From: Acanthacorydalis orientalis
Lineage: Eukaryota > Arthropoda > Insecta > Megaloptera > Corydalidae
NCBI GenBank assembly: GCA_034766995.1
Contig: CM068317.1
Location: 25,253,501 to 25,317,500 of the forward strand
Length of the DNA stretch: 64,000 nt
Direction: 5' to 3'
The notes under the pieces are model-generated. The model was not told the DNA's origin. It did no database searches and was given only the letters and a program-made list of their open reading frames with translations. Numbering within the stretch: position 1 is the stretch's first letter; each line of letters starts with the position of its first letter. Shown one piece after another: positions 10,081 through 21,582 of the stretch. The position numbers were made by a program, and so were the translations under genes.

Positions 10081-11744
10081 TTTTTCGAATGGATTAAAAT
10101 TTATTTGGGACTAGTTTCATCAAAAGATGTCATGATTAAAGAACGCATCGTCAAATATTAACCTATTTTCTACCATGTCAAAGGAATGAACATAAAAACG
10201 ATGTGTTCGTAGAAATAACTGAATTTGTAACTCAATTTATCTGTTACAGAAGTTAAATTATTAATTTAACTTATCTAATTCGAATTTTGTAATAAAACAG
10301 ATTAAATGATATGACTCTAAGGTGAAGTAAAGTGTTTATTAATGCTAAAAACAGCTTCACTGAAGTAATATAATAATATTTGGAATCGTGAAACTCAAAA
10401 TACTAAGAAAATGTTAAGAAAATCTGTACGTTTCGTTTTAAATACATATTATATAAGTGCAATATCCCAAGTGAAGTACTCGAAAGAACTTAAATAGATT
10501 ATTTTAGAAAGAAAAAGGAAATTATCAACGCTGGTTTTTCTTTTTAAACCATTTAATGGATATTCGACATCATTAAAGATCAATTGCTTCATTTTTATAA
10601 ATGATAATTATTACAAGAATTAAATTTAAGTAAAAATAAATGAAATTACATAAGTGAATATTTTATTTTTAGTGAAGACATGAAATCCTGAATTGAAGTA
10701 CCACATTGAATTTTGGAACAGTATGTTTTTACACATCTGCTTTTAAAGAAACTATAATGAATAATGTGCAATGATATAGTTTTATGCAGGAAGAAATCAT
10801 TGCTACAGGGCTGATTTTTCCTAACAGATGTATCATTATTATCAAGCACAATTTATTAAAAGAAAGTAAAAATTGATCTATTTATATTTTCAAGTAAATA
10901 TATATATAATTTTAAAAGAAGCATTTAGTTATAACTATACAAAAATTCAATTTAAAATATATTATCATATTATTTTTAAAATGATTTATATTAAAACTAC
11001 AAGAGGTGAGTAAAAAGAGAAATAAAAGTGTTCTTGTTGCTAAATTAAAAATTAATTAAATAAAATTATAAGTTATTGATTACTGATACTCATGTAATTA
11101 ACAGCATTTATTAATGCATTTATTTATGGTTTTTTGATGCACTAAAACGAAGAATGTACAATAATTAAATAGCTATTTTTTTATTTATAAATAAACAATA
11201 GTATAGAATGTATTATGTTGCTTAAATTATTTTTATTGGAATTATTTTCTGTTCAGAAAATTCATACCAGACATTAAAAACAATGAAAAAGATATTAATA
11301 AAAAACAATATATTAGAGCTTTAACTCGACACATTACCTAATAATTCAACCCTTTGTTCGCACAAATTTATGACAAAAAATTTAAAAAGAAGTAAATGCA
11401 CTAAAATATATTGTTTCAAATAGATATATATATATATAAAACACAAAATATTTATAAGCATCTAGTTCTTTTCAATGTTCTTATTTTAAATACCAGTGAG
11501 CTACGATCGTCAACCCCCGAGGGATTCCGACGTCGCTCGCTTCGCACGCTCTTTTTAAGTGTTAACATTTTTTAAATGAAAATAGTTCAATTATCTGAAA
11601 TATACGGATGTTCTTTTATACCCCAATGGTTATATATATACTTTTAACAGATGAGCAAAAAAAATATTCAGGACCAATTTTACATTTTCAAATATTAAAT
11701 ATTATACAAAAAAAGAATGCAAAAAGGAAAACAAAATAGTTTAC
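10081..11744. other. Long AT-rich stretch without recognised genes
   Basis: Mostly low-complexity AT. A GC-rich scrap at about 11,497-11,555 (ACCCCCGAGGGATTCCGACG and TCGCTCGCTTCGCACGC) resembles the GC-rich hairpin ends seen at 27,574, 49,342 and 53,842, but is too short to classify. Confidence 0.4.
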
Positions 11745-11761
11745 AACTATATATATATATA

Positions 11762-12500
11762 TTAGGTTGGTAGGAAAATAATTAGTTTTTATTTTCTGAA
11801 TTCTAACCTTAATTTTTTTCAATGAAAGTATCACTTTATCGTGTACATGTTAATATTATTTTAAAGTGCATTTTTCAGTCTGTATTTTGCTAACATTGAC
11901 TTTTTTTTATTATCAATTTTGCGTCAAATTAGGTCATTGAATTAAAAATGGAAAAGAAGCAAATAAGAACACTTTTTGTATGAGTTCAAAACGGATGGTA
12001 AAACAACAGAAACTGCTCGTAAACTAAACATTTCTTTCGTGTAGGTACTGTTAAGGAACGTACGGTGCAATGGCGGTTCCAAAAAATGTTGTGCTATAAA
12101 ATAAAATAAAAATGAATTTTATTGATAATATAATGTAATACAGGGCCGGGTTGGCCTTTTGTTTATAAAATTTGTACGGTACCCTTACCTGAGTCGGTAG
12201 TTATTCGCTTTCGTTGGGTGTAAGTTGTGTGTTGTGTTAATTGTGATTTTTATTAATGTCTCTTGCGTGCGTTCCGGGAAAAATTTTCAAAAAACCGGGA
12301 AAATGTTGTGCTGGGGACGAGAGCCTTATGTATGAAGAAGGCTGCGTGCATCCTTCTCCAGTTCATAACGACCAACTGAAGATGTTAGTTGAATCAGAAC
12401 CACGCTCAACAATTCGAAAGATTGCTTTTGCCTAACAAAAGTTAGGCTTTAGTCATGCAACAGTTCTGTACTACTTAAAACTACTTAAATTAAAAAAGGT
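11762..12500 (+). mobile_element. Truncated mariner with a 204-bp insertion
   Basis: The 5' TIR TTAGGTTGGTAGGAAAATAA marks the start. An MEKKQIRT-type transposase N-terminus begins near 11,948, and WRFQK is followed by GDESLMYEEG-like residues on the far side of an insertion. The element is lost at about 12,500, just before a (TA)n array, so the catalytic half is missing. Same TIR family as 32,911-33,481. Confidence 0.82.
12096..12299. mobile_element. 204-bp insert with 13-bp target duplication
   Basis: AAAATGTTGTGCT occurs immediately before (12,083-12,095) and at the end of (12,300-12,312) this segment, and removing it restores the mariner coding context. The insert starts with an A-rich (ATAAA)n run. 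On the minus strand it carries an AATAAA hexamer near the end. A 13-bp target duplication suggests retroposition, but no family was recognised. Confidence 0.7.
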
Positions 12501-12540
12501 ATATGAATTTGAAGATCATAAACCGCAATTATTTTTTTAT

Positions 12541-12543
<3 letters not shown>

Positions 12544-12591
<48 letters not shown>
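12544..12591. repeat. (TA)n microsatellite
   Basis: Array at which the mariner beginning at 11,762 is lost. Confidence 0.95.
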
Positions 12592-12598
<7 letters not shown>

Positions 12599-13000
12599 AG
12601 TATATTGAAAGAAATATCGATCTATTGTTATAGTTAAGGATATTCTCATGAATGAACAAATATATGACAATTTTAAGTAATAATCTACACTTTGAGTCTA
12701 GTATGTGTAATTTTTGTTTTAATTAAAAAAATGTTTTATAACATTCCTGATTAGATTAAATAAAAACTGTTAACTAATTCCAAACTTATATTTTTAAACA
12801 GACTTGAAGCATTCGTAATGATAAATACTCCAAAAATAAAATATAATAAACTCATGTTTTTATTTCATTAGTAACTCATCTTATTAATGTATACTTATCC
12901 CATAAAATCTTGTTTTTCATTATTGATAACCTTATTATGAATAACTCTTCTAGGCAAATATAAATAAAAGTATATTTATATTAAATTAATTACACGAATT
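12592..13000. other. AT-rich non-genic stretch
   Basis: Nothing recognised. Confidence 0.4.
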
Positions 13001-13400
13001 ATGTATATGTATGTATATGTGTGTATGCGTGTATACGTGTGTGCGTGTGTGCGTGTGTGCGTGTGTGCGTGTGTGCGTGTGTGCGTGTGTGCGTGTGTGC
13101 GTGCGTGTATGCGTGCATGCGTGTATGCGTGTCTGCGTGTATGTGTGTATGCGTGTATGTATGTATGCGTGGATGTATGTATGCGTGGATGTATGGATGC
13201 GTGTATGTATGTATGCGTGTATGTATGTGTGCGTGAATGTAAGATGTATGTATGTATGTATGTATGTATGCCTGTATGCGTGTATGTGTGTATGTGAGTA
13301 TGTGAATGCGTGTATGCATGCATGCATATATGTATGTATGTATGTATGTGTGTATGTGTATATGTGTGTATGTATGTATGTGTGTATGTATGTATATACA
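13001..13400. repeat. TATG/TGCG/TGTG minisatellite
   Basis: About 400 bp of 4-bp units (TATG, TGCG, TGTG, GCGTG) in patches. It is open in several frames on both strands, giving Cys/Val/Tyr-rich or His/Thr-rich translations up to 145 codons; these are repeat artefacts. Unlike the (TA)n arrays it has strong strand asymmetry, with nearly all G on the plus strand. Confidence 0.95.
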
Positions 13401-13798
13401 AATAGCTGTATGTACGACTGTGTATGTCGTCAGCGTTTACATATGTAATTGTCTTTCTTTAATCAACAATCCAGATAACAACGGGACGTATGTAGATAAC
13501 AGTGGAACTAAAATTTGATACAATACATATGAGAGGCAGGAGTGAGGACGAAAGAGCGTTGGAGCGTGCACTAAATCCTTATGATAAAGCATCGACTGGA
13601 CTACAAACAATTTGTGCCGAACAATTGTTAGAAACAGCCTCTGTGACTTGCACAGTGACTCCACTCACCCGCACAACATAATAGAATTCAACAATTATTG
13701 CCGCGACTATATGAAATCCACAGGATGATTTTATGGCAACTTGTTTTTCTCTATACACTTTCATTTTTTCGAAAAAATATAAGTGCATAACAGACTAT
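13401..13798. other. Mixed-composition flank, unclassified
   Basis: Moderate GC content. It contains overlapping short minus-strand frames without recognised families. It could be a decayed retroelement piece, but no diagnostic motif was found. Confidence 0.3.
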
Positions 13799-13824
13799 GT
13801 ATATATATATATATATATATATAT

Positions 13825-14014
13825 GCGATTTAAATTAGACTTCCACACGAGAGTATTAAAAAAAAAATAAAAACGTTATCCCTCTTCAGTACTTAGTTCA
13901 ATTGTATTTTAGTATTGAATTGAACTAAAATACCAATTAAAAAATAACATGACTTTTCTTAATCCTTGCGCCCTCTTTTAATACTTCCATGTGAAGTTCT
14001 AAATTAAATCAGCC
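13825..14014 (+). mobile_element. Palindromic MITE, copy 1
   Basis: About 190 bp. The outer ends are inverse to one another (ATTTAAATTAGACTTCCACA with the inverse of TTCTAAATTAAAT). The centre is a near-perfect palindrome built on TAGTTCAATTGTATTTTAGT and its inverse. It sits between (TA)n arrays, consistent with a TA-targeting Tc1/mariner-type MITE. It has no coding capacity. Confidence 0.8.
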
Positions 14015-14017
14015 TAT

Positions 14018-14057
14018 ACATATATATATATATATAGAAAGAGAGAGAGAGAGAGAG
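14018..14057. repeat. (TA)n(GA)n microsatellite
   Basis: Short compound array at the right end of MITE copy 1. Confidence 0.9.
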
Positions 14058-14548
14058 CGGGGGGAGAAAGAAGACTAGATAGCGGTCCTTAAAATTATAA
14101 ATATTTTCAGACAGTTTTCAAAATTAAAACACAAATATAACAAACACAGCCTTTTTCTTTACTCCAACATCCGAATTATTAGCAGATGTTTTCGAAAATA
14201 CTGCAGATTGAAATAATCTACTGAGTTTAAAAAAAGAAAATATAATTTATTCCATAATTTACATTAACACCGGGCTGGAAAACAAAACAAAATGAAATAC
14301 GACTGTAAACAAATATTTAAATATTTTCTTTTTTCAATGTATGTGTTTCCATAGAAAACTGAATGAGAAAATAATATTAACCCCATATGTTTTCAAAGTA
14401 CCAGTATAAACACATTTCTTTTTTACAGTCTCAACATGAGATGAAACAATGTATATTTTTATTTAAATTTTACAAATGTACAACCTTTCTAAACGAATAT
14501 TTTTCATCTTACAATTCACAAATTCGTTCTACAATTTAAAGTTAACAT

Positions 14549-14616
<68 letters not shown>

Positions 14617-15036
14617 GTTTATTAATTTTCCGTCCAATTTACATAACATTTTATAAATTTTAAATTTAAATACTTATAAATTAATAAGAATGATTTTTAA
14701 CATAATATTATATATTGTTCCAGATAAAAAAATTTTTCTTTAAAAAAACAGTGTAATGAAGCAATTAATTATAATAGTCCTGAATTAAGTATTGTTATAG
14801 TTATAATGAAATAAATCATTCCTAAAAGTGAACTAAGCCACTGTACCAAAACTATTTTGCGACAAGTGTGATCCCGTTGTTCAGAACAGGTAAAAAATAA
14901 CTGACTTACTCACCGCCAAATAAACAATTACCTATATGTTTGTTCATATTATTAGTATTTTAACTCCATTCTTGAATTAATCAAAGTCTAAAACATGCTC
15001 ATATGTTAAATAAAGTAATAAATAGATTTATTTCGT

Positions 15037-15041
<5 letters not shown>
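14058..15041. other. AT-rich stretch containing a (TA)n array
   Basis: No gene recognised. A (TA) array of about 66 bp lies at 14,551-14,617. Confidence 0.45.

Positions 15042-15105
<64 letters not shown>
15042..15105. repeat. (TA)n microsatellite
   Basis: About 32 units, directly abutting the left end of MITE copy 2. Confidence 0.95.
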
Positions 15106-15107
<2 letters not shown>

Positions 15108-15310
15108 TGATTCAATTTAGTCTTCCATATGGAAATATTAAAAGGGGACCCAGGGGTTAAGCAAACACATGTTATTTTTTATTTATTATTTTAGTTCAAT
15201 TCAATACTAAAATACAATTGAACTAAAATACTAAATAAGGGATAACATGATTTTTTTTCATTTTTGCCTTTTTTAAATACTTTCGTGTGGATGCCTAATT
15301 GGAATCATCG
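15106..15310 (-). mobile_element. Palindromic MITE, copy 2
   Basis: About 205 bp, same family as 13,825, but in the reverse orientation: the GGGGACCCAGGGGTTAAG block is on the left, and the centre reads TTCAATTCAATACTAAAATA. Ends are the GATTCAATTTAG type and its inverse. Confidence 0.8.
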
Positions 15311-15711
15311 TTTATTTATGTAGTATTTAAAATTGTACATTTATTTTTAACTTAGTACCTGTGTTAATTTTAATTTAATGATCATATTATTGGTATGTAT
15401 ATGAAAAAATATCTAAGTGGTAATTACCTGTCATTGGTGTAACAAGTAATGATATAATGAGAAGGCATAATGATCCCATAGTTCTCGTTATAACCGACTT
15501 TGACTGTAATCTAATTTGTTACAAAAATCTTAATTTTAATCGTATGTTTATCGTGTTAGGAATTAATAATATAAATAAAATGCATTTTAGAACACATTAC
15601 AATTCGATTACTTATTAGGTACTTTTCAAAAAACTATAAAATACATCGATTACACAATCTAATAGCGACTTATAACAAAAACTGCTTTATAATCTTAACC
15701 TTTTACACGAT

Positions 15712-15713
<2 letters not shown>
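15311..15713. other. AT-rich non-genic stretch
   Basis: Nothing recognised. A (TA)n tract follows at 15,714-15,750. Confidence 0.4.
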
Positions 15714-15750
<37 letters not shown>

Positions 15751-15755
<5 letters not shown>

Positions 15756-16200
15756 CAGAATATCAGTGATGTTCTCCCTTCTACTTCCCTCCCCCCGTAA
15801 CACTGTCTATTATACCAACAATTGCTCAAACTGTGCATTTCGCTCTTTTAAATACTCGGTGATGAGCAACTCCATCAGCTCAAGTTATAGGTCTCGTACC
15901 TCGCACTTGGACCCGTAGCGTGCTTCGCGCTGGCACAACTGTTCTACGAATGTTCTCCCTTGCGGACTAATAAGTGGACGTAACCTTCTGTTGCGTCTGG
16001 AGACTTCCGATTTGTATTTTTCTTCACATCTTAAAACATTAGCTCATCTAAATCGTCAGTGTATAATTTTCATTCAAGACACAAGTCATGGGCTCTACAC
16101 CCGGCAACTGCTACCATCACACACCTGTTGTCACACCGAGCAAACGTATCCAGCAGATCTAAGAGTTGTTCTCCAATTGGCTTAATCATTTGAAGTTTCT
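15751..16200. other. GC-richer segment, unclassified
   Basis: Balanced base composition with one 64-codon plus-strand frame (15,991-16,185). No domain or repeat family was recognised. It could be a regulatory segment or the remnant of an element. Confidence 0.3.
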
Positions 16201-16529
16201 TCGTTACAAATATTCTAGTTTTGTAATAAGTTATTCATTAACATTGTTCATGTATTGATTTGATATTTTTTTATCGTAAAACTTGAGAAAAATTATACTG
16301 AGTTTTAACAATAACAGACCTTAATGAAAAGAACGTTATTTCAAAATGGTAAATATTCTATCAAATATTAGAATAATAGAAAATTATCGATTACTCCAAC
16401 ACAAATAAATGTTATAAACCAAACTTGTTCATCTTTTATGTACACCGGAGTAACTTTATTCGATAAAATCAACCACTCGCGACTATAGACTACAATCGAA
16501 ACCATCTTTTGTGTGCAATATGATATCTC

Positions 16530-17030
16530 TTTTGTGAAGACGTCGAGATTCTCAGACGTCGTGGTGACCTGGCGCCGGTTCCACAGACCGAACCCGCGTT
16601 TCACTTGACGCCGTGGCGTGAAAAATACACGCCGGAAACACCATCCGTCCGATAAACGAAATGACGCAGCGACGTCGAAACCGAACACAGTGTCCGCACA
16701 GTACATTAAACCTACGCGCGGCCATTGTGTGTTGACGCGACGCCGTCGCCGCATCGGACGAAATTCCTTTGTGCTCGCAGGATTGTCATCGTCATTGAAC
16801 ACAGTTCGTGTCGAGTTGACGTGCCGCTCGTCGTATTGTGTCCGTCGGTCGCTCCATTGCCTCCACGACCGTCCATCTTCATCGCGTGCGACATTCGCAC
16901 ACACATGTACTTATATGTACGGTCGTACTTATGGACGTTAATGAACGCTGTTAATAATGTACGCGTCGCTTCTCGAACGTACGTAGTGCGACGGAAGCAC
17001 CCAGAAACACATTAGCTAGGACACGAATTA
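16530..17030. promoter_or_regulatory. CpG-rich island
   Basis: Dense CG words (GGCGCCGG, CGCGACGCCGTCGCCGCATC, TACGCGTCGC). It overlaps a 178-codon minus frame (16,368-16,904) and three opposing or shifted frames, the pattern expected of GC-rich non-coding DNA rather than one conserved protein. Candidate promoter or first-exon region; transcription direction unknown. Confidence 0.4.
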
Positions 17031-17076
17031 CATTAATTGATGCTAAATATTTGCAATAGCCAATTTATTGGGCTTG

Positions 17077-17080
<4 letters not shown>

Positions 17081-17145
<65 letters not shown>
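17081..17145. repeat. (TA)n microsatellite
   Basis: About 32 units; forms the left border of a decayed reading frame. Confidence 0.95.
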
Positions 17146-17148
<3 letters not shown>

Positions 17149-17499
17149 GGTGAAACATATGAACATTATCAAAAAGGATATGAGCCTGGAATTATTTTAA
17201 ATGCTGCGACAGTTTCTAACATGTTTGAAAATGAGGCGCTCCACATTTTGCGCGTGGATTGTGTTATTAAGGCTAGCGCGCTCTCACCTTGACTCAACCG
17301 CAACACCTCGACACCCTTTTGTAATATTTTCTTTGAGGATAATTCCTGAGTTCGAAATCCATTTATGGTGACTGCTAAGCCGGTAGGCTTCAATACAAAT
17401 GATTATGAAAATCTAACTGATTTAATTACTGACACCGATTTAAGACAAAAAGACAAGGAACTTCCATTAAATGATTTCTCGACAAATTTAACAGAATAG
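17149..17499 (+). pseudogene. Decayed coding fragment, family unknown
   Basis: A 117-codon frame with codon-like composition and only two internal stops (near 17,300 and 17,346). It reads GETYEHYQKGYEPGIILNAA at its start and FMVTAKPVGFNTNDYENLTD later. It is cut off by a (TA)n array on the left and by a mariner on the right. I do not recognise the family. It may be a piece of a larger mobile or viral-derived gene or of a host gene. Confidence 0.35.
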
Positions 17500-17511
17500 A
17501 ATTAGAGTGTA

Positions 17512-18770
17512 ACATATGAAATTTCGGAATTTGTAGGTGAGAATTAAAACGCAATATTTTTAACAAAACAAAATATATTTAATCAAAATAAGCTCCATCA
17601 GCTTCAATGGTCTTTTGCCAACGAGAAATTAGATTCTTTATCCCATTTTTATAATAATCGACACTTTTAGAGCTTATAAAATCCTCGAATCCTTGAATCA
17701 CTTCTGTTTGGTTTCGGATTTTTTTATTTCTTAAATAATATTCCAAGTGGTGAAAAAGATGATAGTCTATTGATGAAAAATCTGGTGAATAAGGAGGATA
17801 CGGTAGAAGTACATAATTTAATGAATTTAATTTGGAAATTGTTATTCGAGATGTGCGTTGTCGAGCATTGTCTTGCAATAGTATGCGCCCATATCTATTG
17901 ATTACCATTGGCTGTTTTGTTTTTAAATTTTCATTCATATTGTCGATTTCGCGACAATATGAATCAACCGTAATTGCTTCGTCTGGTTTTAAAAAAGATA
18001 ATAGATTATTCCTTTACTTGTCCACCACACAGCAACCATAAGTTTTCTTTGGTGCAATGACGGCTTGGGTGCATCTCCTGGAGGTTCATTTGCATTCAAC
18101 CATTGTCCAGATATTTTTCTGTTATCATGCAGAATCCACTTTTCATTACAAGTAACGATTCGATTTAAAAATGGCGTTTCATCACTTCGAATCGTTAATA
18201 AAGAACACACCTCTAAGCGTCTCAGTTTCTAACCATCTGTCAATTCGTGTGGCACCCGCTTATCCAGCTTTTTCACCTTTCCTATTGCAACGAGGTGACG
18301 AGAAACAGTCATAACACTAAAACTAAAATCACATGCGAGAGCTCAAACTGTTGTATGTGAATTAGCTTCCACCATGGCTCTCGAATGTTCTTCGTTCACG
18401 ATAGTTTTGGGCCTTCCTAGAGGCCCATTATCGAGATTCGTATTACCGGAACGAAATTTTTTGAACAATCATTAAATTGTTCTCTGGCTAGCCGACCCTT
18501 CTCCGAAATCTCCATTGATATTTTTACTTACTACCGCTGCATTGTGTCCCAACTTGAACTCATATAAAAAAAGTAGACGCAAATCTTTTGTGAACACCAT
18601 CCTGTTAAAGGGTATAACAAAATAAAAATAACAACAATAACTCATAATTTAAATACAATCGAAGGGTACAGAGTACATTAGTCAATTCCAAATAGCTGAA
18701 CTTGTAAAATATTGCACAAAACCGACCTCTGACTGACTGATATTCGACAACTTGATATGTTACAACCTAA
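17512..18770 (-). mobile_element. Full-length decayed mariner
   Basis: The TIRs are TTAGAGTGTAACATATGAA and the inverse of TTAGGTTGTAACATATCAA; length 1,259 bp. The minus-strand transposase spans almost the whole interior. The TIRs differ from the other mariners here, so this is a separate lineage. Confidence 0.88.
17579..18600 (-). pseudogene. Mariner transposase pseudogene
   Basis: The start is near 18,600 (MVFTKDLRLLFLYEFKLG). An HTH segment follows, then VTCNEKWILHD at about 18,145, where the usual first catalytic aspartate (GDEKW) is replaced by Asn, then LLQDNARQ at about 17,875 and YSPDFSSIDYHLF at about 17,775, ending ADGAYFD. Stops and frameshifts at about 18,470, 18,350, 18,226 and 17,990-17,940 break it. 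Confidence 0.85.
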
Positions 18771-18788
18771 TATGTATATATATATATA

Positions 18789-20270
18789 CATATTCTTATT
18801 ATAAATCCCGTTACAACAATAAATTCTCTCTTTATGAAATAGACAAAATGAATTGCTATATTAAAAGAAAATAAAACAATAGTTTGTATTACCGTATTAT
18901 AAAACAGTAGAGACTATTTTATAAAGAAATAACAAAAGAATATGCATGAAATAGGATGAGAAAGAAAGTGATAACGAAATAATTGCACTACATAAAGTTG
19001 AAATGTAAGAATTGAAACTGTACTTTTTTAAATACTCTAAAAATTCAGAATAAACCGAATGTGTCACGAATAGATTGAAACATACAGGTAGAAAATGTAA
19101 GGAGTATCGCGTAAAATGAATATTTACAAAAAAGTCGTGCATTATTAATAATAATTTGAGATAAGATTTTAGGGAAAAGCAATTGCATCGTACTAAACTG
19201 TAGAGTTGAAACAAATAGAATGGAAAAATTGAAGCATTTACTTATCAATCATACAGACAAAAACGAAGAAAACTTTTATACAAATGATAAAAATTTTTCT
19301 ATGGAAAATTCAATTTTAAAAAACGACAGAGTTTACAGTAAGATATCTAGAGAATATTCGCACGTGGTTAAAAATATTAAGAGAAATCATCATCCGCCAG
19401 TAGTGAATTGCAGGAAATATCTATTCTTCTATTTTGGAAAAAAATATTATTCAACCCAATTCTCAAATTCACAATTTTTAAAGGTTTTCAGCTGAAAAAA
19501 TCGAGATTTTTCTGATTTTTGGCCGACCGTAATTTTTTTACAATGAAAGAAAGAGTTATAAATTTAGTGTTATTAGAGATTAGTGACTTTTAAAAATATC
19601 ATCTAAAAGACAGCGCTATGAAACCATGGTTTCTTCGAAAAACATCAATGGATTCCTAGATCGACGCCCGGTTTCTAAGGGTTAATGAATATGCATCTTG
19701 ACAATATTATTAAACAATTTAAATATCAAACTAATAATGTTGTTATAACATAAATACGGAATAATTTGATTTTTTAATTGTTATACATTATTCGTAAATG
19801 TTCAGAAAATTTGGAAAAAATTAACTTGAATGATTCATTTAAAATATAATTATATAAAATATTGTACAAAAAATCTATTAAATTATTACAATATCTAAAT
19901 TTTATTAGTAGTAAAATCCATTATTGCACAACATTTTTTTTGTAAAATAAACATCAGATCTTTTTTAAATTGAAAATTCGTGAAATAGACATTGGTATGA
20001 AAGCATTATAATAAAAACTAAGGCACACGCGTGCTTTTCAAAAAAAAAATAGTACTTTTACAAAGTTAAATATCACTTGTCTCAAAAAATATTCTTTTTA
20101 AAAATTATAATTAAATTAAATCAAGTAACATTTTTATCATCTTCTAGTTTAGCCACTTCTAGAGTATAGCTGCTCAAATCAAAAGTATTCATAAAATATA
20201 TTTTCAAGTGATGATAAAATTATGACAATCAGAAATTTGAATAAAAATTCTTTCTCGAATGTCGTCAAGA
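18789..20270. other. AT-rich stretch with an orphan TTAA terminus
   Basis: Mostly non-genic. A 91-codon plus-strand frame (19,220-19,495) is Lys/Asn-rich and unlike known families. At about 19,650-19,690 the sequence ends TCGACGCCCGGTTTC then TAAGGGTTAA, which looks like a piggyBac-type right terminus, but no partner terminus was found. Confidence 0.35.
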
Positions 20271-20790
20271 TCAGTTTTGAAAGGTACGCAAACAAAACAC
20301 ATCGTTGAGACCATCAACCGTCCACTAACACCGTTCGGAAATGAATCGATAACCCAATAATTTCATAAATGTCCTCGTATTCGGTGATTAGTATTCAGTA
20401 CCGTATTCGACACCCCACCACTGATAACGTCTCCGAAACACGCCACGGTCGTAAATCCTATCGTCCACATCTCGACTCATTATCACTGTCACAAACGTAA
20501 CCCACAAACAGTATCGATAACAAGATACACAAACAGCAAACGGGAACTCGACAATAGTTTAACGACGAACATTAACGATATATCATAACAAAACTAACCG
20601 CTCGTCTCAGCATCTGATACCGACGTCGCCGACGTCGAGCCACGCGCACGCTGCCTATAAACTTTCCAAGATAACAGCGTTCTCCATTATTTTTTTCCAC
20701 TCGGTCCGAGCTCGAGAGATGTGAGACCGTTTTGTTCGAAGTATGAGTAACGCACATCTGGGCCAATTACGGACTGTGAATACGTACGAT
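20270..20790. promoter_or_regulatory. CpG-containing island
   Basis: GC-richer block with CG-rich words (CGACGTCGCCGACGTCGAGC, GCCACGCGCACGCTGCC). It is distinct from the AT-rich flanks and has no convincing coding frame. Candidate regulatory or 5' exon sequence. Confidence 0.35.
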
Positions 20791-21302
20791 TAGATCGTAA
20801 GAATCGAAAATGCTTCACTCAACTGTAAACAGTCAGGGCTTCAATTTTATTATGTGATAAAAACATTTCGAGAATAAATAAAAAATATTTTTATTAGTCA
20901 GAGAGTGAAATAGTTATTCGACAAGATGTCACTGGACATACACTATAAAATTGAATGTCATAAAGCTGAATTAATTTTATGAAAACTGTCGATTATATCT
21001 ATATCCGGATATATCTGGAATCTAACTATACAGAAATAACTGCAGTCTTATTAAATAATGATCATCATTTTCTATATAAATATCTTTTGAATATGAAACT
21101 ATTTCATCCAATAGTTTCCTCGCACTTGCAATTTATTTCATTTCTATGTACCTGGATTTTAAGTTGTGTTTCTTGTCCTTAAGGTCGATATTTTTTCTTT
21201 CAGTTCCGTTTTCGGTTTTCGAAATCTTCAGATGAACACTGTATTCACCTGAAGGAAAAGAAGCATATATCTCGTACATTTGTAAGTTCATTTTTGATAT
21301 TT
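20791..21302. other. AT-rich non-genic stretch
   Basis: Nothing recognised. Confidence 0.4.
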
Positions 21303-21309
21303 ATTATAT

Positions 21310-21546
21310 TGTTGTGTGGCCACAACTTTCTAACATTCCAGAACATTAGTCACGCTCTCTCTAAATTCAACCCCTCGCTTTCTAAATTCGTTCAGAGGGT
21401 ATATAAAGCCACACAGGAACTCGGGTAAACCACCGGGACCTTCGTCTCCCTACGATCGACGAGTTTGTCCGCCGACAAGCTAGCCGGTTGTACGGGCAGG
21501 CGAGGTCTAGTGACAACGCCCTAGTCCGTGGACAAATTTATTCGCA
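21310..21546 (+). mobile_element. Candidate solo LTR, 237 bp
   Basis: Begins TGTTGTGTGGCC and ends TTCGCA, giving TG...CA termini, and is flanked on both sides by ATTATAT (21,303-21,309 and 21,547-21,553). A TATA box (TATATAAA, 21,400-21,407) is followed by a GC-rich leader, as in an insect LTR promoter. No internal retroelement sequence adjoins it. A 7-bp target duplication is longer than usual, and AT-rich flanks make chance matches possible. Confidence 0.6.
21400..21407 (+). promoter_or_regulatory. TATA box inside the solo LTR
   Basis: TATATAAA lies about 90 bp into the candidate LTR and upstream of GCCACACAGGAACTCGGG. Confidence 0.5.
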
Positions 21547-21582
21547 ATTATATGTTATTTTAATTTTAAAAAAAAGAGACCG

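Noticed and set aside
12976..13448. His/Thr-rich and Cys/Val-rich frames up to 145 codons
   Set aside because: Pure translation of the minisatellite, open on both strands.
16368..16904. 178-codon minus-strand frame, the longest outside transposons apart from the mariner frames
   Set aside because: It overlaps three other open frames in a CpG-rich block, has no recognisable domain, and its C-terminal part runs into AT-rich DNA.
19640..19690. Possible piggyBac right end (TAAGGGTTAA)
   Set aside because: No matching left terminus or transposase remnant nearby; kept only as a note.
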